From an uncultured Pseudodesulfovibrio sp. (GTDB taxonomy: Bacteria > Desulfobacterota > Desulfovibrionia > Desulfovibrionales > Desulfovibrionaceae): a stretch of DNA of 64,000 nt. Position numbers and translations under genes: made by a program. Below, piece after piece: positions 17,975-27,335 of the stretch. Position 1 is the stretch's first letter, and each line of letters opens with the position of its first letter. Under the pieces are notes generated by a model, which searched no databases, was not told the DNA's origin, and saw nothing but the letters and a program-made list of their open reading frames with translations. The DNA is taken from positions 3,180,001-3,244,000 of the forward strand of contig NZ_OY761823.1 in the NCBI RefSeq assembly GCF_963664965.1, given 5' to 3'.

Positions 17975-19043
17975 TATGAAAAAACTCGGTTGGAATACGT
18001 TCTTCGAGGAGCAATTCCAGCCATACAAGGAACAAGGATTAAGTGTTGGCCGTGTTTTAAGGGAAGTACGCCATCAATACAGGATATACACACCGCAAGG
18101 CGTCGTGGACGGAGACGTCTCGGGGCATTTTCAATACACCGCGGTCAACCGGGCTGATTACCCCACGGTGGGCGATTGGGTCGTTATACGACAGTGCGGC
18201 GATTACGCCCAGATAGAGAAGGTCCTGCCACGCGTCAGTGCGTTTTCCCGCAACAAAGCCGGAACGGAAGTGCAGGAGCAGGTGGTTGCTGCGAATATTG
18301 ACTACCTCTGTATAGTCTGCGGCCTGGACGGAGGGAGAAACTTCAACCTCCGAGGTATCGAACGGTACATTGCCATGACAATGGAAGGTGGGGCCAAGCC
18401 GGTCATCGTCCTCAACAAGTCAGACCTCTGCGCCGACGGGGAACTCGCCCTGCTCCAAGCCCGGAGTGTCGCGGACGCTTTGCCCATCCATTTGGTGAGC
18501 GCGTTGACCCATGAGGGGCTTGAGGATTTTTCCACGAGCTTTGAAAACGGTTCTACCGTTGCCTTCGCCGGACACTCCGGTGTGGGAAAATCCTCATTGA
18601 TCAACACCCTTTTGGGCAGAGCTGAATTGAAAACCGGTTCACTACGGGAGAGCGATCTGCGAGGAAGGCACACAACCTCCCATAAAGAGTTGTTCTTTCT
18701 GGAAAGCGGAGCCATGGTGATCGATACCCCTGGCATGCGCGAGCTCCAGCTTTGGGGAAGTCCGCAGAACCTGGACGACACCTACGGCGAAATACATGAA
18801 GCTGCCCAACGATGCCGTTTCAATGACTGCTCCCACCAAAATGAACCCGGCTGCGCCGTGCGGGAACTGCTGATTGAAGGCTCGTTGGAAATGGAACGCT
18901 ATGAAAACTACTTGGATATGCGTTCCGAACTTCTCTTCCTTGAGAGCAAAGTAAATGAAAAAAAGAATCATGATAGAAAGGCAAAAGAAAAAGCCCTTTC
19001 AAGATTGATTCGACAGTCACAAAAATACGGCAAAAGGCACTAA
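17967..19043 (+). CDS. rsgA: ribosome small-subunit-dependent GTPase RsgA
   Basis: The 358-residue GTPase is involved in late 30S subunit maturation. It shows the circularly permuted order G4 (VLNKSDL), G1 (GHSGVGKSSL) and G3 (VIDTPGMREL). An N-terminal OB domain precedes these and a C-terminal zinc site follows (CRFNDCSHQNEPGCAV). The C-terminus is Lys/Arg-rich. The start at 17967 (MFNMKKLG) follows GGGGGGCG and overlaps the RNHCP gene by eight bases, indicating coupling. A second, chromosomal housekeeping RsgA elsewhere cannot be excluded. Confidence 0.93.
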   Translation: MFNMKKLGWNTFFEEQFQPYKEQGLSVGRVLREVRHQYRIYTPQGVVDGDVSGHFQYTAVNRADYPTVGDWVVIRQCGDYAQIEKVLPRVSAFSRNKAGTEVQEQVVAANIDYLCIVCGLDGGRNFNLRGIERYIAMTMEGGAKPVIVLNKSDLCADGELALLQARSVADALPIHLVSALTHEGLEDFSTSFENGSTVAFAGHSGVGKSSLINTLLGRAELKTGSLRESDLRGRHTTSHKELFFLESGAMVIDTPGMRELQLWGSPQNLDDTYGEIHEAAQRCRFNDCSHQNEPGCAVRELLIEGSLEMERYENYLDMRSELLFLESKVNEKKNHDRKAKEKALSRLIRQSQKYGKRH

Positions 19044-19148
19044 GTCAAACCGCGCCACTCAGATTACTGACCTTCGTGGCAGTGAAAATACCGGTGAACG
19101 GCTGACTTTAGCCCCTGTCAGAGCATTGAGCCTCATTGAATAAAAAGG

Positions 19149-19187
19149 GAAAAGGGTGGCTTCGCAAAAAGGAGTCACCCTTTCTTG
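19149..19187 (+). terminator. rho-independent terminator after rsgA
   Basis: The 11-base stem AAAGGGTGGCT/AGTCACCCTTT has one G-U pair, an A-rich left flank and TTTCTT after it, about 107 bases past the rsgA stop. Confidence 0.7.
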
Positions 19188-19322
19188 GCTATGGGAAAAA
19201 ACACGAGCCATAGTAAATTGAATCTGATTAAGAGGAATCCCTCACAGAAAAGTCCCGTTTGGGTCTTTTCATTTTATCCGGCCTAGACTCATCCAGCCAA
19301 AACGCTTCTTTCTCCCGTAAAA

Positions 19323-19769
19323 CTACTTTTTCTTTCCCTTGCCCTTATTCTTCTTGCGAGCACTTTTGGCCTCTTTCCGCTCCTTTTTCACCCTTTCCCG
19401 ATCATCCTCGGCCTGCTGCTTGCGAAGCTTCTTTTCTTCCTTGCTCTGCTTTTTCCGCGCCTCGCGCTCTTCCGTCATTTCCCTTTTTCTGCGCTCGCGG
19501 TCCTCTTCGGCGTCCGCCTTTCTGCGTTCACGCTCTTCCTTGTCCATTTCCCGCTGCTGTTTTCCGTCCGCCTTGCGGCGCTCACGTTCAGCTTCTTCCA
19601 TGTCCTTCCTGCGTTCACGCTCCTGCTCTTCCCGCATCTTACGCATTTCCTTGCCACGATCATCGGCCTCATCAGCCCATGCCAGACTCCCGAAAAAAGG
19701 ACTACCGACCATCAAGGAAAACACGGCTATCCCTTTCATCAAACAACGCCTTGTCATTCTTTCTTTCAT
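19323..19769 (-). CDS. exported, extremely charged helical protein
   Basis: The 148-residue protein starts with a signal sequence (TRRCLMKG, hydrophobic 13-27, cleavage after LAWA) with a twin-Arg flavour. The whole mature part, about 115 residues, is a run of Glu, Arg, Lys and Asp with almost no hydrophobics (for example EERERRKADAEEDRERRK). It should form a single alpha-helix or coiled rod. It ends in KKNKGKGKKK. No function can be assigned; it may be a periplasmic spacer or metal/polyanion-binding rod. It stands alone between two convergent or distant genes. Confidence 0.7.
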   Translation of the reverse strand: MKERMTRRCLMKGIAVFSLMVGSPFFGSLAWADEADDRGKEMRKMREEQERERRKDMEEAERERRKADGKQQREMDKEERERRKADAEEDRERRKREMTEEREARKKQSKEEKKLRKQQAEDDRERVKKERKEAKSARKKNKGKGKKK

Positions 19770-19981
19770 GTCAGACCTCCCTCATACCAAATTTCATCGG
19801 TTTACCACTCATTATTCAAAATAAGAAAAAGCCACTGAAAGCGTCAAGGAAATTCCCAGCCCGCTCGATTCCTCCAAAAGACAAAAACCAGTTACATACT
19901 GCAACTGGTCCTCTGTCTCACTTCCGCTTCTCCACGTTGATATCAACCCGTTTTTTCCACATCAGGGGAACACATTCATAT

Positions 19982-21226
19982 TTATTGCCCTAATGGGAAA
20001 TACTGTATCTTGGACCTTGAATCCAGATAGTACAAGGCTTCCATATCTATTTCCTTCAAGCTCAGCGAAGTGGCGATATCCAGATCCAAATCCGTACCCA
20101 GCTTATAAATAATGGCATCATATTTCGGAATGGCCGGGTCATAGATAATGACTTCCGGATGCAACGGATCGGAAGGAGAAACTCCCACAACGACACCCAC
20201 GTCACCGGAGCTGAACCGGCACACAGTTCCGGGCGGATAGACCCCGAGCATTTTGATGAATGTGCCAAGGCATTCCTGATCAAAAGAATCACCTTTCTTT
20301 CCGAACATGAAAGCCATTGCCTTGTGAGGAGAAAGACCCAGACTTGCATCCCTGGTGTTGATCAGCCGATCATAGGTGTCGACGACTGCAACAATCTTGG
20401 CAAGTGACGAAATCTGATCAGCCTCAAGTCTTTTAGGATATCCTCTTCCATTACACTCTTCATGATGCTGATACACGATCTTCATCACCTCGGGACAGAA
20501 ATCCGGCAACGCGGAAAGCATGGACACACCATACTTGGGATGCTCGCGAAATAGCGCCATCTCCGCTTTTGACATCTTTTTCTTACAGACAATTTCCTTA
20601 GAAAGCCGTAGAAACCCAATATCATGCAACAGTCCACCCAGACTGAGCTTTTCCATTTCATCGTCTTCAAGGCCGAGCTGCTGGCCGAGCATCAGGGCAA
20701 GGATCATGACATTAAGGCTATGATAATGTTGACCGGCATCACTTGCGGAGACATTGATATGCTGAACCGCCAGATCAACATTCTTCGAGAATCTTTTACT
20801 CATATTCAAAGCGAACTCTTTCAAGTTCTCGTGCGAGTCAATCCCCTTCCCTTTCACTTCCTCAAACAGCCAGTCTGCTTTTTCGGATGCCACGGAAAAG
20901 TCTCTTTCAACCTCCTGAAAACGCTTTCTCCGCTTACGCAACTCCGAGGCTTTCTTGCTCTTCAACGATGTCTTGGAAATGAATTTTTTGTCAAAACGAT
21001 TAATAGCAACGTCAAGTTCATCAGCTAATGGTTTTGTTTTACTCTTCTTCGGATCATACAGCACCGTATCGCAGCCTATGGCTACGATATCATTGATCTC
21101 CGATTGCTTTTTCAACTCGAAATGAGAAAGCAGGAATGGATGATTGAACCATGGTATCTCGCGAAGACTGACATACATGCCGAGGGTCAACCGCTTTACT
21201 GATATCTTTTTGAGCACTGCATTCAC
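19982..21226 (-). CDS. HD-GYP cyclic-di-GMP phosphodiesterase (DUF3391-HD-GYP)
   Basis: The 414-residue cytoplasmic protein has an N-terminal DUF3391 region (about 1-130; ISVKRLTLGMYVSL). The HD-GYP domain follows at about 160-330. Catalytic motifs are intact: HSLNVMILAL, LLHDIGFLRLS, REHPKYG, HHEECNGRGYPKRL and VDTYDRL. Such proteins hydrolyse cyclic-di-GMP. A C-terminal tail of about 85 residues follows. It is the second gene after a degenerate relative, ten bases apart, so the two may form a complex. Confidence 0.92.
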   Translation of the reverse strand: MNAVLKKISVKRLTLGMYVSLREIPWFNHPFLLSHFELKKQSEINDIVAIGCDTVLYDPKKSKTKPLADELDVAINRFDKKFISKTSLKSKKASELRKRRKRFQEVERDFSVASEKADWLFEEVKGKGIDSHENLKEFALNMSKRFSKNVDLAVQHINVSASDAGQHYHSLNVMILALMLGQQLGLEDDEMEKLSLGGLLHDIGFLRLSKEIVCKKKMSKAEMALFREHPKYGVSMLSALPDFCPEVMKIVYQHHEECNGRGYPKRLEADQISSLAKIVAVVDTYDRLINTRDASLGLSPHKAMAFMFGKKGDSFDQECLGTFIKMLGVYPPGTVCRFSSGDVGVVVGVSPSDPLHPEVIIYDPAIPKYDAIIYKLGTDLDLDIATSLSLKEIDMEALYYLDSRSKIQYFPLGQ

Positions 21227-21235
21227 TTCCCATTA

Positions 21236-22366
21236 TTACAAAAGAGCATCACTGATCTTGATCGGTTCGGTTATGTCGAGGATATCTTCACTATGCCTTT
21301 GCAAATAGTCGATTGTCTCCTCAGTAAGTATTTCTCCACAGGACAATATTTTCCGTTTCTTCGAATCTATGACACCATAAACATCTTCAGCAATTTCCAT
21401 CCCCGTAGTAAGCCCGAGAGGATATACAGTTCGAATACGGTTCTTGCCGGCATCTCCCAATATGTCGATAAAAGCATGAAGCAGGACGTCATCATACCAT
21501 TTCGATCTTTGATCCAACACAAACAAGGCTTCTCCAGTGCTCTTGCCCTGCTGAAGAAGGTGGTGGTAATCGAACAGCAGCCTGATTATCCGGGAACTTG
21601 CGGGTATATCCATTCCCTTGACGTCGTCAGAAGGGAACCCGCTTCCATCGAATTTTTTGAGCACGTATTTCAAATCATCAGCGATATCCTGCGTGGCTTC
21701 ATCCATTCTCAACAAATCCACCATCTTGGCGATATGCTCATATATCTTTTTCAACAAAGAAGGGCTTCTTTTCTCTCCACTCATCATTCCGTTCAGCATC
21801 TCTTCATCCAGACGGGAAAGCATAAGCAGATAAAGAGCAAAGACCTTTTTAACCGGTCGCCAGTCGTACCCGACTTTTTTGCACAGGTTCATGATCAACG
21901 GCATGACTCGATTATAGGAAACATACAGAAGAGGCATATTGGCACCGATAAACTCAAGCAGACAGCATAAGATCATCTCATCCTGTCTCGGCTCAAGGCT
22001 GTCACTCAACAATGCGCTGAAATCCTCCACAGCCATCATGACCAACTGCTTCGAGCATGGCTTGAAAATGATTCTATGTACCGGAATAACCGTGTTCCCA
22101 AGTTCTTTTTGACTGCATATTGTCGGCAGAATCAGAATCGTTACGGTTTTAGGCCAGCATTGCCGCATCTCCTTCATTTTCAGATAGGTATCCGGGATAT
22201 TTCCCATGCTGACAAACAAGATAAAATCAGGGGCTTCATCCTTTGCGGACATTTTCTCTTTCAACAATTCCGGTTCAAGACGCGAAATATCAAATTCTTT
22301 TTCGAAAAGACTCTGAATGGTTGGGAAAACCTTTTTACTCTCATCGACGAGCAGCATTTTCATCAT
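21236..22366 (-). CDS. degenerate receiver plus degenerate HD-GYP protein
   Basis: The 376-residue protein has an N-terminal receiver-like part (MLLVDESKKVFPTI and IIFKPCS), but its central acceptor region lacks a usable Asp. The middle and C-terminal part resembles HD-GYP. KKFDGSGFPSDDVKGMDIP corresponds to the HHE...GxGYP segment with the metal-binding His residues missing, and no HDxG motif is found. It is therefore probably a non-catalytic regulator or dimerisation partner of the active enzyme downstream. The start at 22366 is supported by AGGGTGAAG; a frame nine codons longer exists. Confidence 0.65.
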   Translation of the reverse strand: MMKMLLVDESKKVFPTIQSLFEKEFDISRLEPELLKEKMSAKDEAPDFILFVSMGNIPDTYLKMKEMRQCWPKTVTILILPTICSQKELGNTVIPVHRIIFKPCSKQLVMMAVEDFSALLSDSLEPRQDEMILCCLLEFIGANMPLLYVSYNRVMPLIMNLCKKVGYDWRPVKKVFALYLLMLSRLDEEMLNGMMSGEKRSPSLLKKIYEHIAKMVDLLRMDEATQDIADDLKYVLKKFDGSGFPSDDVKGMDIPASSRIIRLLFDYHHLLQQGKSTGEALFVLDQRSKWYDDVLLHAFIDILGDAGKNRIRTVYPLGLTTGMEIAEDVYGVIDSKKRKILSCGEILTEETIDYLQRHSEDILDITEPIKISDALL

Positions 22367-22903
22367 AGACTTCACCCTACGCTTTAGAGTCATTATCTAT
22401 AGCAATCGCACAAACAGATACCGCAAAGCAATTATTACCATCACCCAATGAACACAAAACCATCTTTCTCTGAAAGAATGAGTCGACTTCTGTTTAGTCC
22501 TGAAATCACACTATCACTGACATCGTAACCAGCAGCAACAACGGCGTTATAATTATAACATATCAAACCTAAAAACGGTTTAAATAATTAACTTAATAAC
22601 ACTTCAACAACTCATACGCCCAAACCAATTTATCCCTCAAAAGCACAAGCTCTGCCCAACACAAAAGGCCTGCCGCACATTGCAACAAGCCTTCATTCCG
22701 CTCTTTGGTTGAAGACGCGAGCCTACAACTAGCCGAAAACCCTATACAAACGACTCTATAGAAGCGTGCTTGCCGAAATTTTCCAAAGCAAAGGCAGACA
22801 CCTTTTACCGACTTGTAAGCGCCTCACCTGCTCTGAACACAAGGAAGAATTTTGACATCAACCCAAATGGACATCGTCAAAAGAAAATGGCGACCAACTG
22901 CGA
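22367..22903. other. intergenic stretch without recognisable gene
   Basis: About 540 AT-rich bases lie upstream of the HD-GYP pair and downstream of a binding-protein gene. I see no frame with coding character, no tRNA and no convincing terminator. Promoters of the minus-strand pair must lie in the part next to 22366. Confidence 0.5.
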
Positions 22904-23797
22904 TTACCGCTGCTGCTCAAAGAAATTATGGAAATAACCGAAAACCGGAGGATAATACTTTTCTACAAGCCGACGATATTGTCCGCTCTGTTGCAACATT
23001 TTGAAATAACGATTGAAAGCCTTGAGTAACTCAGGTGAGTCTTTGCGGAATGCGGCCCCCATGACCTGTTTATGCGAAAGAGGGCCAAGCACCTTGAACT
23101 TGTCCGGCCACTTCTCCAAGGCCACAAGCGTGTCAGGAACATCAAGGAGCGCTATATCCGCATCCCCCCTGATAACGGCAGGAGCAATGTCGTTAAGGCT
23201 TCCCGGAAAATTGAAAACTTTGGCACGAATCTCGTCAAGGCCATAGAGTGCAGGATCAAGACAGGTGCCATCCTTCCCCATAACCCTTCGCCCCTTCAAA
23301 AGGGACTTGACGGCCTGAATATCATCGTCATCAGAACCGGACCAAACAGAATCTGCCGGAAAATCAGCACGGGCAATACCCCATACCTGTGTGGGAAACG
23401 TGGGAACGGAATAATTGACAATCTTCTGCCGCCACTTGAGCACGGTCAAACCGCTGGCGATAATATCACCCCGAATTCTCGCCGCCCCAAGCTCTCTGAC
23501 GGAACTCCCGATGGGTTTGACTCGACGCCCGGTCAAATCTGCAAGCAGATAGTTCCAATCAGACTTCACAAACCGGTATTCCACACCAAGATATGCGGCG
23601 AATCCCCGCATAATTTCCACATCCAGCCCCGTCTCACTATCAATGATAAAATGTGCGTACGGGACTCCGAGATGTCTGAGGACTCCGCTCTCACGAATAT
23701 AGGCAAGATCATGTCCAGCAGACCATGCAGGACAAATCATGAAAAACAAAACCAGTACAACTGTAACGGAAAAATTCAGTATTTGCTTAATAAGCAT
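22904..23797 (-). CDS. periplasmic solute-binding protein, orphan (SBP_bac_3-like)
   Basis: The 297-residue protein starts at the ATG at 23797, preceded by GGAGACGGGG. It has a signal peptide (hydrophobic residues 8-24, ending AWSA). The amino-acid-binding-protein fold is indicated by GLDVEIMRGFAAYLGVEYRFV and GDIIASGLTVLKWRQKIVNYS. The C-terminus (RYFKMLQQSGQYRRLVEKYYP) is typical of the family. No transporter genes are adjacent. It may be a lytic-transglycosylase-like or sensor-linked binding protein; the ligand is unknown. Confidence 0.78.
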   Translation of the reverse strand: MLIKQILNFSVTVVLVLFFMICPAWSAGHDLAYIRESGVLRHLGVPYAHFIIDSETGLDVEIMRGFAAYLGVEYRFVKSDWNYLLADLTGRRVKPIGSSVRELGAARIRGDIIASGLTVLKWRQKIVNYSVPTFPTQVWGIARADFPADSVWSGSDDDDIQAVKSLLKGRRVMGKDGTCLDPALYGLDEIRAKVFNFPGSLNDIAPAVIRGDADIALLDVPDTLVALEKWPDKFKVLGPLSHKQVMGAAFRKDSPELLKAFNRYFKMLQQSGQYRRLVEKYYPPVFGYFHNFFEQQR

Positions 23798-24110
23798 ACA
23801 CCCCGTCTCCAAGCCGGTTTGCAAGCAGGAAAAAACACATCCAACACGCACCAACTCAACATATTCCAGAGCTATCGGCAAGTAAAGAAATGTCTATACA
23901 GGAAAACAACAGCCTTTCTTCGGCATATTGAAAGCTTCAATAAACGGAGCGGCTACGGGCAAACCAAGGAGGGGCAACAAAAGAGGGAGAGGCGGAAGAA
24001 AAAGGAAAAGCAACTCGTTTCAACCTCCGGGCAGGACACCCTGCCCGGAGATGAAATGAACTCAATAAGGCGATTGAGCTGCAATACAGGAACCGAGGAT
24101 AAAGCCCTGT
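23798..24110. other. intergenic stretch with a strong hairpin
   Basis: No gene is seen. At 24025-24050 there is a perfect 11-base stem (CTCCGGGCAGG/CCTGCCCGGAG) with loop ACAC. It lies 60 bases past the end of the minus-strand receiver gene and may end or stabilise that operon's transcript, although no good T run follows. Confidence 0.5.
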
Positions 24111-24539
24111 CTACCAGCCTCGGCTGGTCATGATATCACGAACCTTTTCTTCAGTGCGCTTCTCGACAACCAACATTTTCTTTGCCTGCGCCTTCTTGAT
24201 CTTCTGGGTCAGCACGTCAATATCGGCAGGCTTTTCCATGAAATCCATTGCGCCGAGCTTCATGGCCTGAATACCTGCGTCAAGAGTAGCCTCACCGGTA
24301 AGCAGGATAACCTGCATATCGGGGTGCTTAGCCTTGATGACTTTGAGCATGTCGATACCATTCATACCGGGCATCTTGAGATCCAGAACGATGGCGTCAT
24401 AGTCACCGGAGTCCACGGCGGAAACCGCATCTTCGGAAGACTGAGCCGTGTTCACATCCATGCCCCGCATACGCATTCTCTCGGACAAGGTTTCAAGGAA
24501 TTCCTTTTCATCGTCGATGAGCAGTACTTTTTCTGACAT
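24111..24539 (-). CDS. single-domain response regulator
   Basis: The 142-residue receiver domain has an extra C-terminal helix rich in Lys and Glu. The phosphorylation site is complete: IDDE at the start, acceptor Asp in IVLDLKMPGMNG, Thr in ILLTGEA and Lys in MEKPADID. There is no output domain. It is the last gene of the SulP operon and probably passes phosphate on or binds a partner. The spacing to the preceding kinase-like gene is about 54 bases. Confidence 0.92.
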   Translation of the reverse strand: MSEKVLLIDDEKEFLETLSERMRMRGMDVNTAQSSEDAVSAVDSGDYDAIVLDLKMPGMNGIDMLKVIKAKHPDMQVILLTGEATLDAGIQAMKLGAMDFMEKPADIDVLTQKIKKAQAKKMLVVEKRTEEKVRDIMTSRGW

Positions 24540-24593
24540 TGTATTTTCTCCTGATAGGAAACGATTTTCTGTTTAGGCGGAACCTTGCGGCTA

Positions 24594-25217
24594 CTACACA
24601 AAAAGCAGTTCCACAGTTCCATTGCTGTCATTTTTCGCCACAGCGGCGTTCATTTTACGCGCAAGCTCTTCAATACCACTGATCTCTGGGGCTCCTTTCC
24701 CGGAAATGGAAAAGACGAACTTCGCCCCATTCTGTGTCGGTGTGACTCCGACAATCAGGTTTTCACCCGACTCCATGGTTTCAATAACGGCTGCGAGTGA
24801 GGAGTGAAGCAGCCGCATCAGGTCGAATTTGTCGGTCGTCATCGAGCAAGGCTCGCAGTCGCCGACAGTCAGCCTAACCTGTTTCATATCCGCCATTCGA
24901 GTGGCAAGAGCCATGGTCAGTTCAAGCGTTTCCACGATATTGATCTCGTGCAAATCGTCATCCGTAGAATGTGCCATCGCATTCATGTTCTTGACAATAG
25001 CATCACCGCGCTGAACCTGCCCTTGTATCGAATCGGCAGCCTTCTTGAGCCTTTCGGGTTCCAAAGGCATGCCTCGCTCAGCCATGAGCGTAAAATCCTG
25101 TATCAATCCAGCCGCCTCGTTGATGACGGCGAAAACATTCTTTATTTCATGCGAGACGGACGCACTGACGCGGCCGAAAAACTGCAACCCTTCACGGGAG
25201 TCGGTGATCTGACTCAT
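24594..25217 (-). CDS. histidine-kinase-like protein with a degenerate ATPase domain
   Basis: The 207-residue soluble protein has an H-box (SVSHEIKNVFAVINEAAGL, His about 23) in a two-helix dimerisation domain. The following ATPase-like region (about 120-207) lacks the N box and has only ISGKGAPEI in place of the DxGxG motif. It probably cannot bind ATP well and may act as a phosphotransfer protein between the neighbouring receivers. It sits between two single-domain regulators in the same operon. Confidence 0.7.
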   Translation of the reverse strand: MSQITDSREGLQFFGRVSASVSHEIKNVFAVINEAAGLIQDFTLMAERGMPLEPERLKKAADSIQGQVQRGDAIVKNMNAMAHSTDDDLHEINIVETLELTMALATRMADMKQVRLTVGDCEPCSMTTDKFDLMRLLHSSLAAVIETMESGENLIVGVTPTQNGAKFVFSISGKGAPEISGIEELARKMNAAVAKNDSNGTVELLFV

Positions 25218-25232
25218 ATCGCCTCCTGATTG

Positions 25233-25589
25233 CTAACCCGCGATCTCTTGGATCTTAGCCACGAGTTCTTCGAGTTGAATGGGTTTGATGAGGTAATGTG
25301 CAGCCTCGGCACACCCGGCCTTGAAATCCGCCTCGGAACCATGCCCGGAAAGAAAAATGAATTTCATGTCCGGGTATTTTTCACTGAGCAGGCGGCGAAG
25401 CTCAAGCCCACTCAATCCCGGCATTTTCATGTCAAGAACTGCCACGTCATATTGATTCTGCGCGGCCAGTTCCTGTGCGGAAATCCCATTGTCGGTCCAA
25501 TCCGCATCAAGCCCGCGAATCGACAGTCTTTCCGCCATGGCGGAAACCAATTCAATTTCATCGTCAACAAGTAATATCTTCATTTTCAA
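25233..25589 (-). CDS. single-domain response regulator
   Basis: The 118-residue receiver has all key residues: VDDE, Asp in VLDMKMPGLSG, Ser in FLSGHGS and Lys in YLIKPIQ. It has no output domain. It starts four bases before the end of the upstream kinase gene, so the two are translationally coupled and probably a cognate pair. Confidence 0.92.
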   Translation of the reverse strand: MKMKILLVDDEIELVSAMAERLSIRGLDADWTDNGISAQELAAQNQYDVAVLDMKMPGLSGLELRRLLSEKYPDMKFIFLSGHGSEADFKAGCAEAAHYLIKPIQLEELVAKIQEIAG

Positions 25590-25592
25590 GCT

Positions 25593-27314
25593 CTATTCCG
25601 TGACCTGCAAAGGCATGGTTATGGTAAACTCCGTTCCTTTTCCGACTTCACTCTCCACCGTCATAGTACCGCCCAATTCCTGAACAAGCCCATAGGTGAT
25701 GGACAGACCGAGTCCGGTGCCTCCGGTTTTCTTTTTGGTGGAAAAGAACGGATCAAAGATACGCTTCCTGTCTGCGTCCGGAATGCCGCATCCATCGTCC
25801 CGGACGGTAAAGACAAGGGTATCCTTCTTCCCCTGACTGGCTGAAATATCAAGCCTGCCGCCATCATTCATGGCCTGAAAAGCGTTGTTGACCAGATTGA
25901 GAAATATCTGCTGCAATTTGCCCCGGTCAGACACGAATTCCGGCAGGTTTTCCGGGATATCCATGTTGATGGAAATGCTTCTGTATTCAGCTTCCTTGCG
26001 AAGAAAATCGATAACCTCATCAGCCAGGTCCTTGAACCTGATGGCGGCCATATCCACATCAATATGGCGGGCAAAGCTCAGCAGGCGTTTGGTGATCCTG
26101 CCGCAGCGTGCCACTGAACCGATGATGGACTTGACGTTGCTGAGCAGCCGCTCATCATGAGCGTACTCATCACGATAAACAAAGAGATCATTTATCAGTC
26201 CGGCTTTCTCGTTGATAATGGCAAGCGGATTGTTGATTTCGTGGGCAACCCCCGCGGCCAGCCGCCCGATGGACGCCATGCGGTTGGTGTGCTCCATGCG
26301 GTGCAGGGTCTTGGCTCGAGTCTGATCGGCAATGTAAATTTTGTTGACCATGTAGGTCGCCACGCCGACAATCACGAGCAGGATTATCACGATACTCGTC
26401 ACCAAAATCCAGAGTAGTTCCATACGAATGGTCTCAAGCGGCTTCATCAACGCTGCCGTGGCCTTGATGACCAAAACGATATACGGTGTTCCGCGGACAT
26501 AAGCATACCCAATGGTAAACTCTTCCCCGTCCTCGCCCACCGCCAAATTCACACTTGTCTTTTCCGAATACGAAGGAATGGGCAAAGCCAATTTCGAAAG
26601 CAGTGAGCCGTGCCGCTTGGAAGGTGTTTGAATAACGCCGGCATGATCCACGATAAACGCATCACCACCACCTGGGAGATCAATGGAAGAAAGGATGGAA
26701 TTGAACTGATCGGTATCCAGAGTGGCTCGAATAACGAAGGATTGACCTGTTTTTTCGCTCACGACCTTCCGGGCCACGATCAGGTGCGGCTCATCACGAA
26801 ATCCCAGGAAAACACCACTAATATACTCGCCACGCATAAGCGTGCTTTCAAGCCAGTCCTGCCCGCTGTAATTACGGCCAAGCAGATCATATGGTCCGAC
26901 ATACGCAACTTGCAGGCCGTTTGAATCGATCAACCCGATATCCACCAGACCGCCAAAGCTTTTCTGCATGGACTCAAGGGTCTTGCCCAACTTCTCAGGA
27001 TTTTTCAAATTCGCCACGCCCTGCTGATAGGCAAGAAATTCAAGTGCCCGCATCCGTTCCTTGAGAAAATTGGATACGGTCCGGCGTGTATTGGAAGTGG
27101 TACGAGCCGTCCGCAGAAGCGTTTCGGACTCAAGGGAATGCCGGGTGACGCTGTAATCGATAAAAGCCATGACCAACAGCGGGACAAGCGCAACAACCGT
27201 CAGCAGCACGATGGCAAACCGCCAAATGCGCCGGTAGTTGAACAAGCTCTTGCCCGGTCCGGCATTCGTATCCGTATGCCAGAACTGCGGTCTGATTTTT
27301 TCGATTATCGACAT
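25593..27314 (-). CDS. membrane sensor histidine kinase (Cache-type sensor)
   Basis: The 573-residue kinase has membrane segments at about 30-50 and 300-325. They flank a periplasmic region of about 245 residues with a double-Cache pattern (VDIGLIDSNGLQVAYVGPYDLLGRNY, ISGVFLGFRDEPHLIVA). The cytoplasmic half has an H-box (GVAHEINNPLAIINE), N box (FLNLVNNAFQAM), DDGCGIP and TGGTGLGLSI, so it is an active kinase. It is coupled to the receiver gene directly downstream and is third in the SulP operon. The ligand is unknown, perhaps an anion or sulfur compound judging by the transporter. Confidence 0.9.
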   Translation of the reverse strand: MSIIEKIRPQFWHTDTNAGPGKSLFNYRRIWRFAIVLLTVVALVPLLVMAFIDYSVTRHSLESETLLRTARTTSNTRRTVSNFLKERMRALEFLAYQQGVANLKNPEKLGKTLESMQKSFGGLVDIGLIDSNGLQVAYVGPYDLLGRNYSGQDWLESTLMRGEYISGVFLGFRDEPHLIVARKVVSEKTGQSFVIRATLDTDQFNSILSSIDLPGGGDAFIVDHAGVIQTPSKRHGSLLSKLALPIPSYSEKTSVNLAVGEDGEEFTIGYAYVRGTPYIVLVIKATAALMKPLETIRMELLWILVTSIVIILLVIVGVATYMVNKIYIADQTRAKTLHRMEHTNRMASIGRLAAGVAHEINNPLAIINEKAGLINDLFVYRDEYAHDERLLSNVKSIIGSVARCGRITKRLLSFARHIDVDMAAIRFKDLADEVIDFLRKEAEYRSISINMDIPENLPEFVSDRGKLQQIFLNLVNNAFQAMNDGGRLDISASQGKKDTLVFTVRDDGCGIPDADRKRIFDPFFSTKKKTGGTGLGLSITYGLVQELGGTMTVESEVGKGTEFTITMPLQVTE

Positions 27315-27335
27315 AACGTCACCCGGCTCCCGTTA

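Noticed and set aside
16936..19187. tRNA-Ala as an integration site for a mobile element carrying RNHCP and rsgA
   Set aside because: No integrase, no repeated copy of the tRNA 3' end further downstream and no phage genes were found.
23072..24133. 353-codon plus-strand frame across the binding-protein gene
   Set aside because: It lies antisense to a signal-peptide-bearing binding protein and runs into non-coding DNA without any domain.
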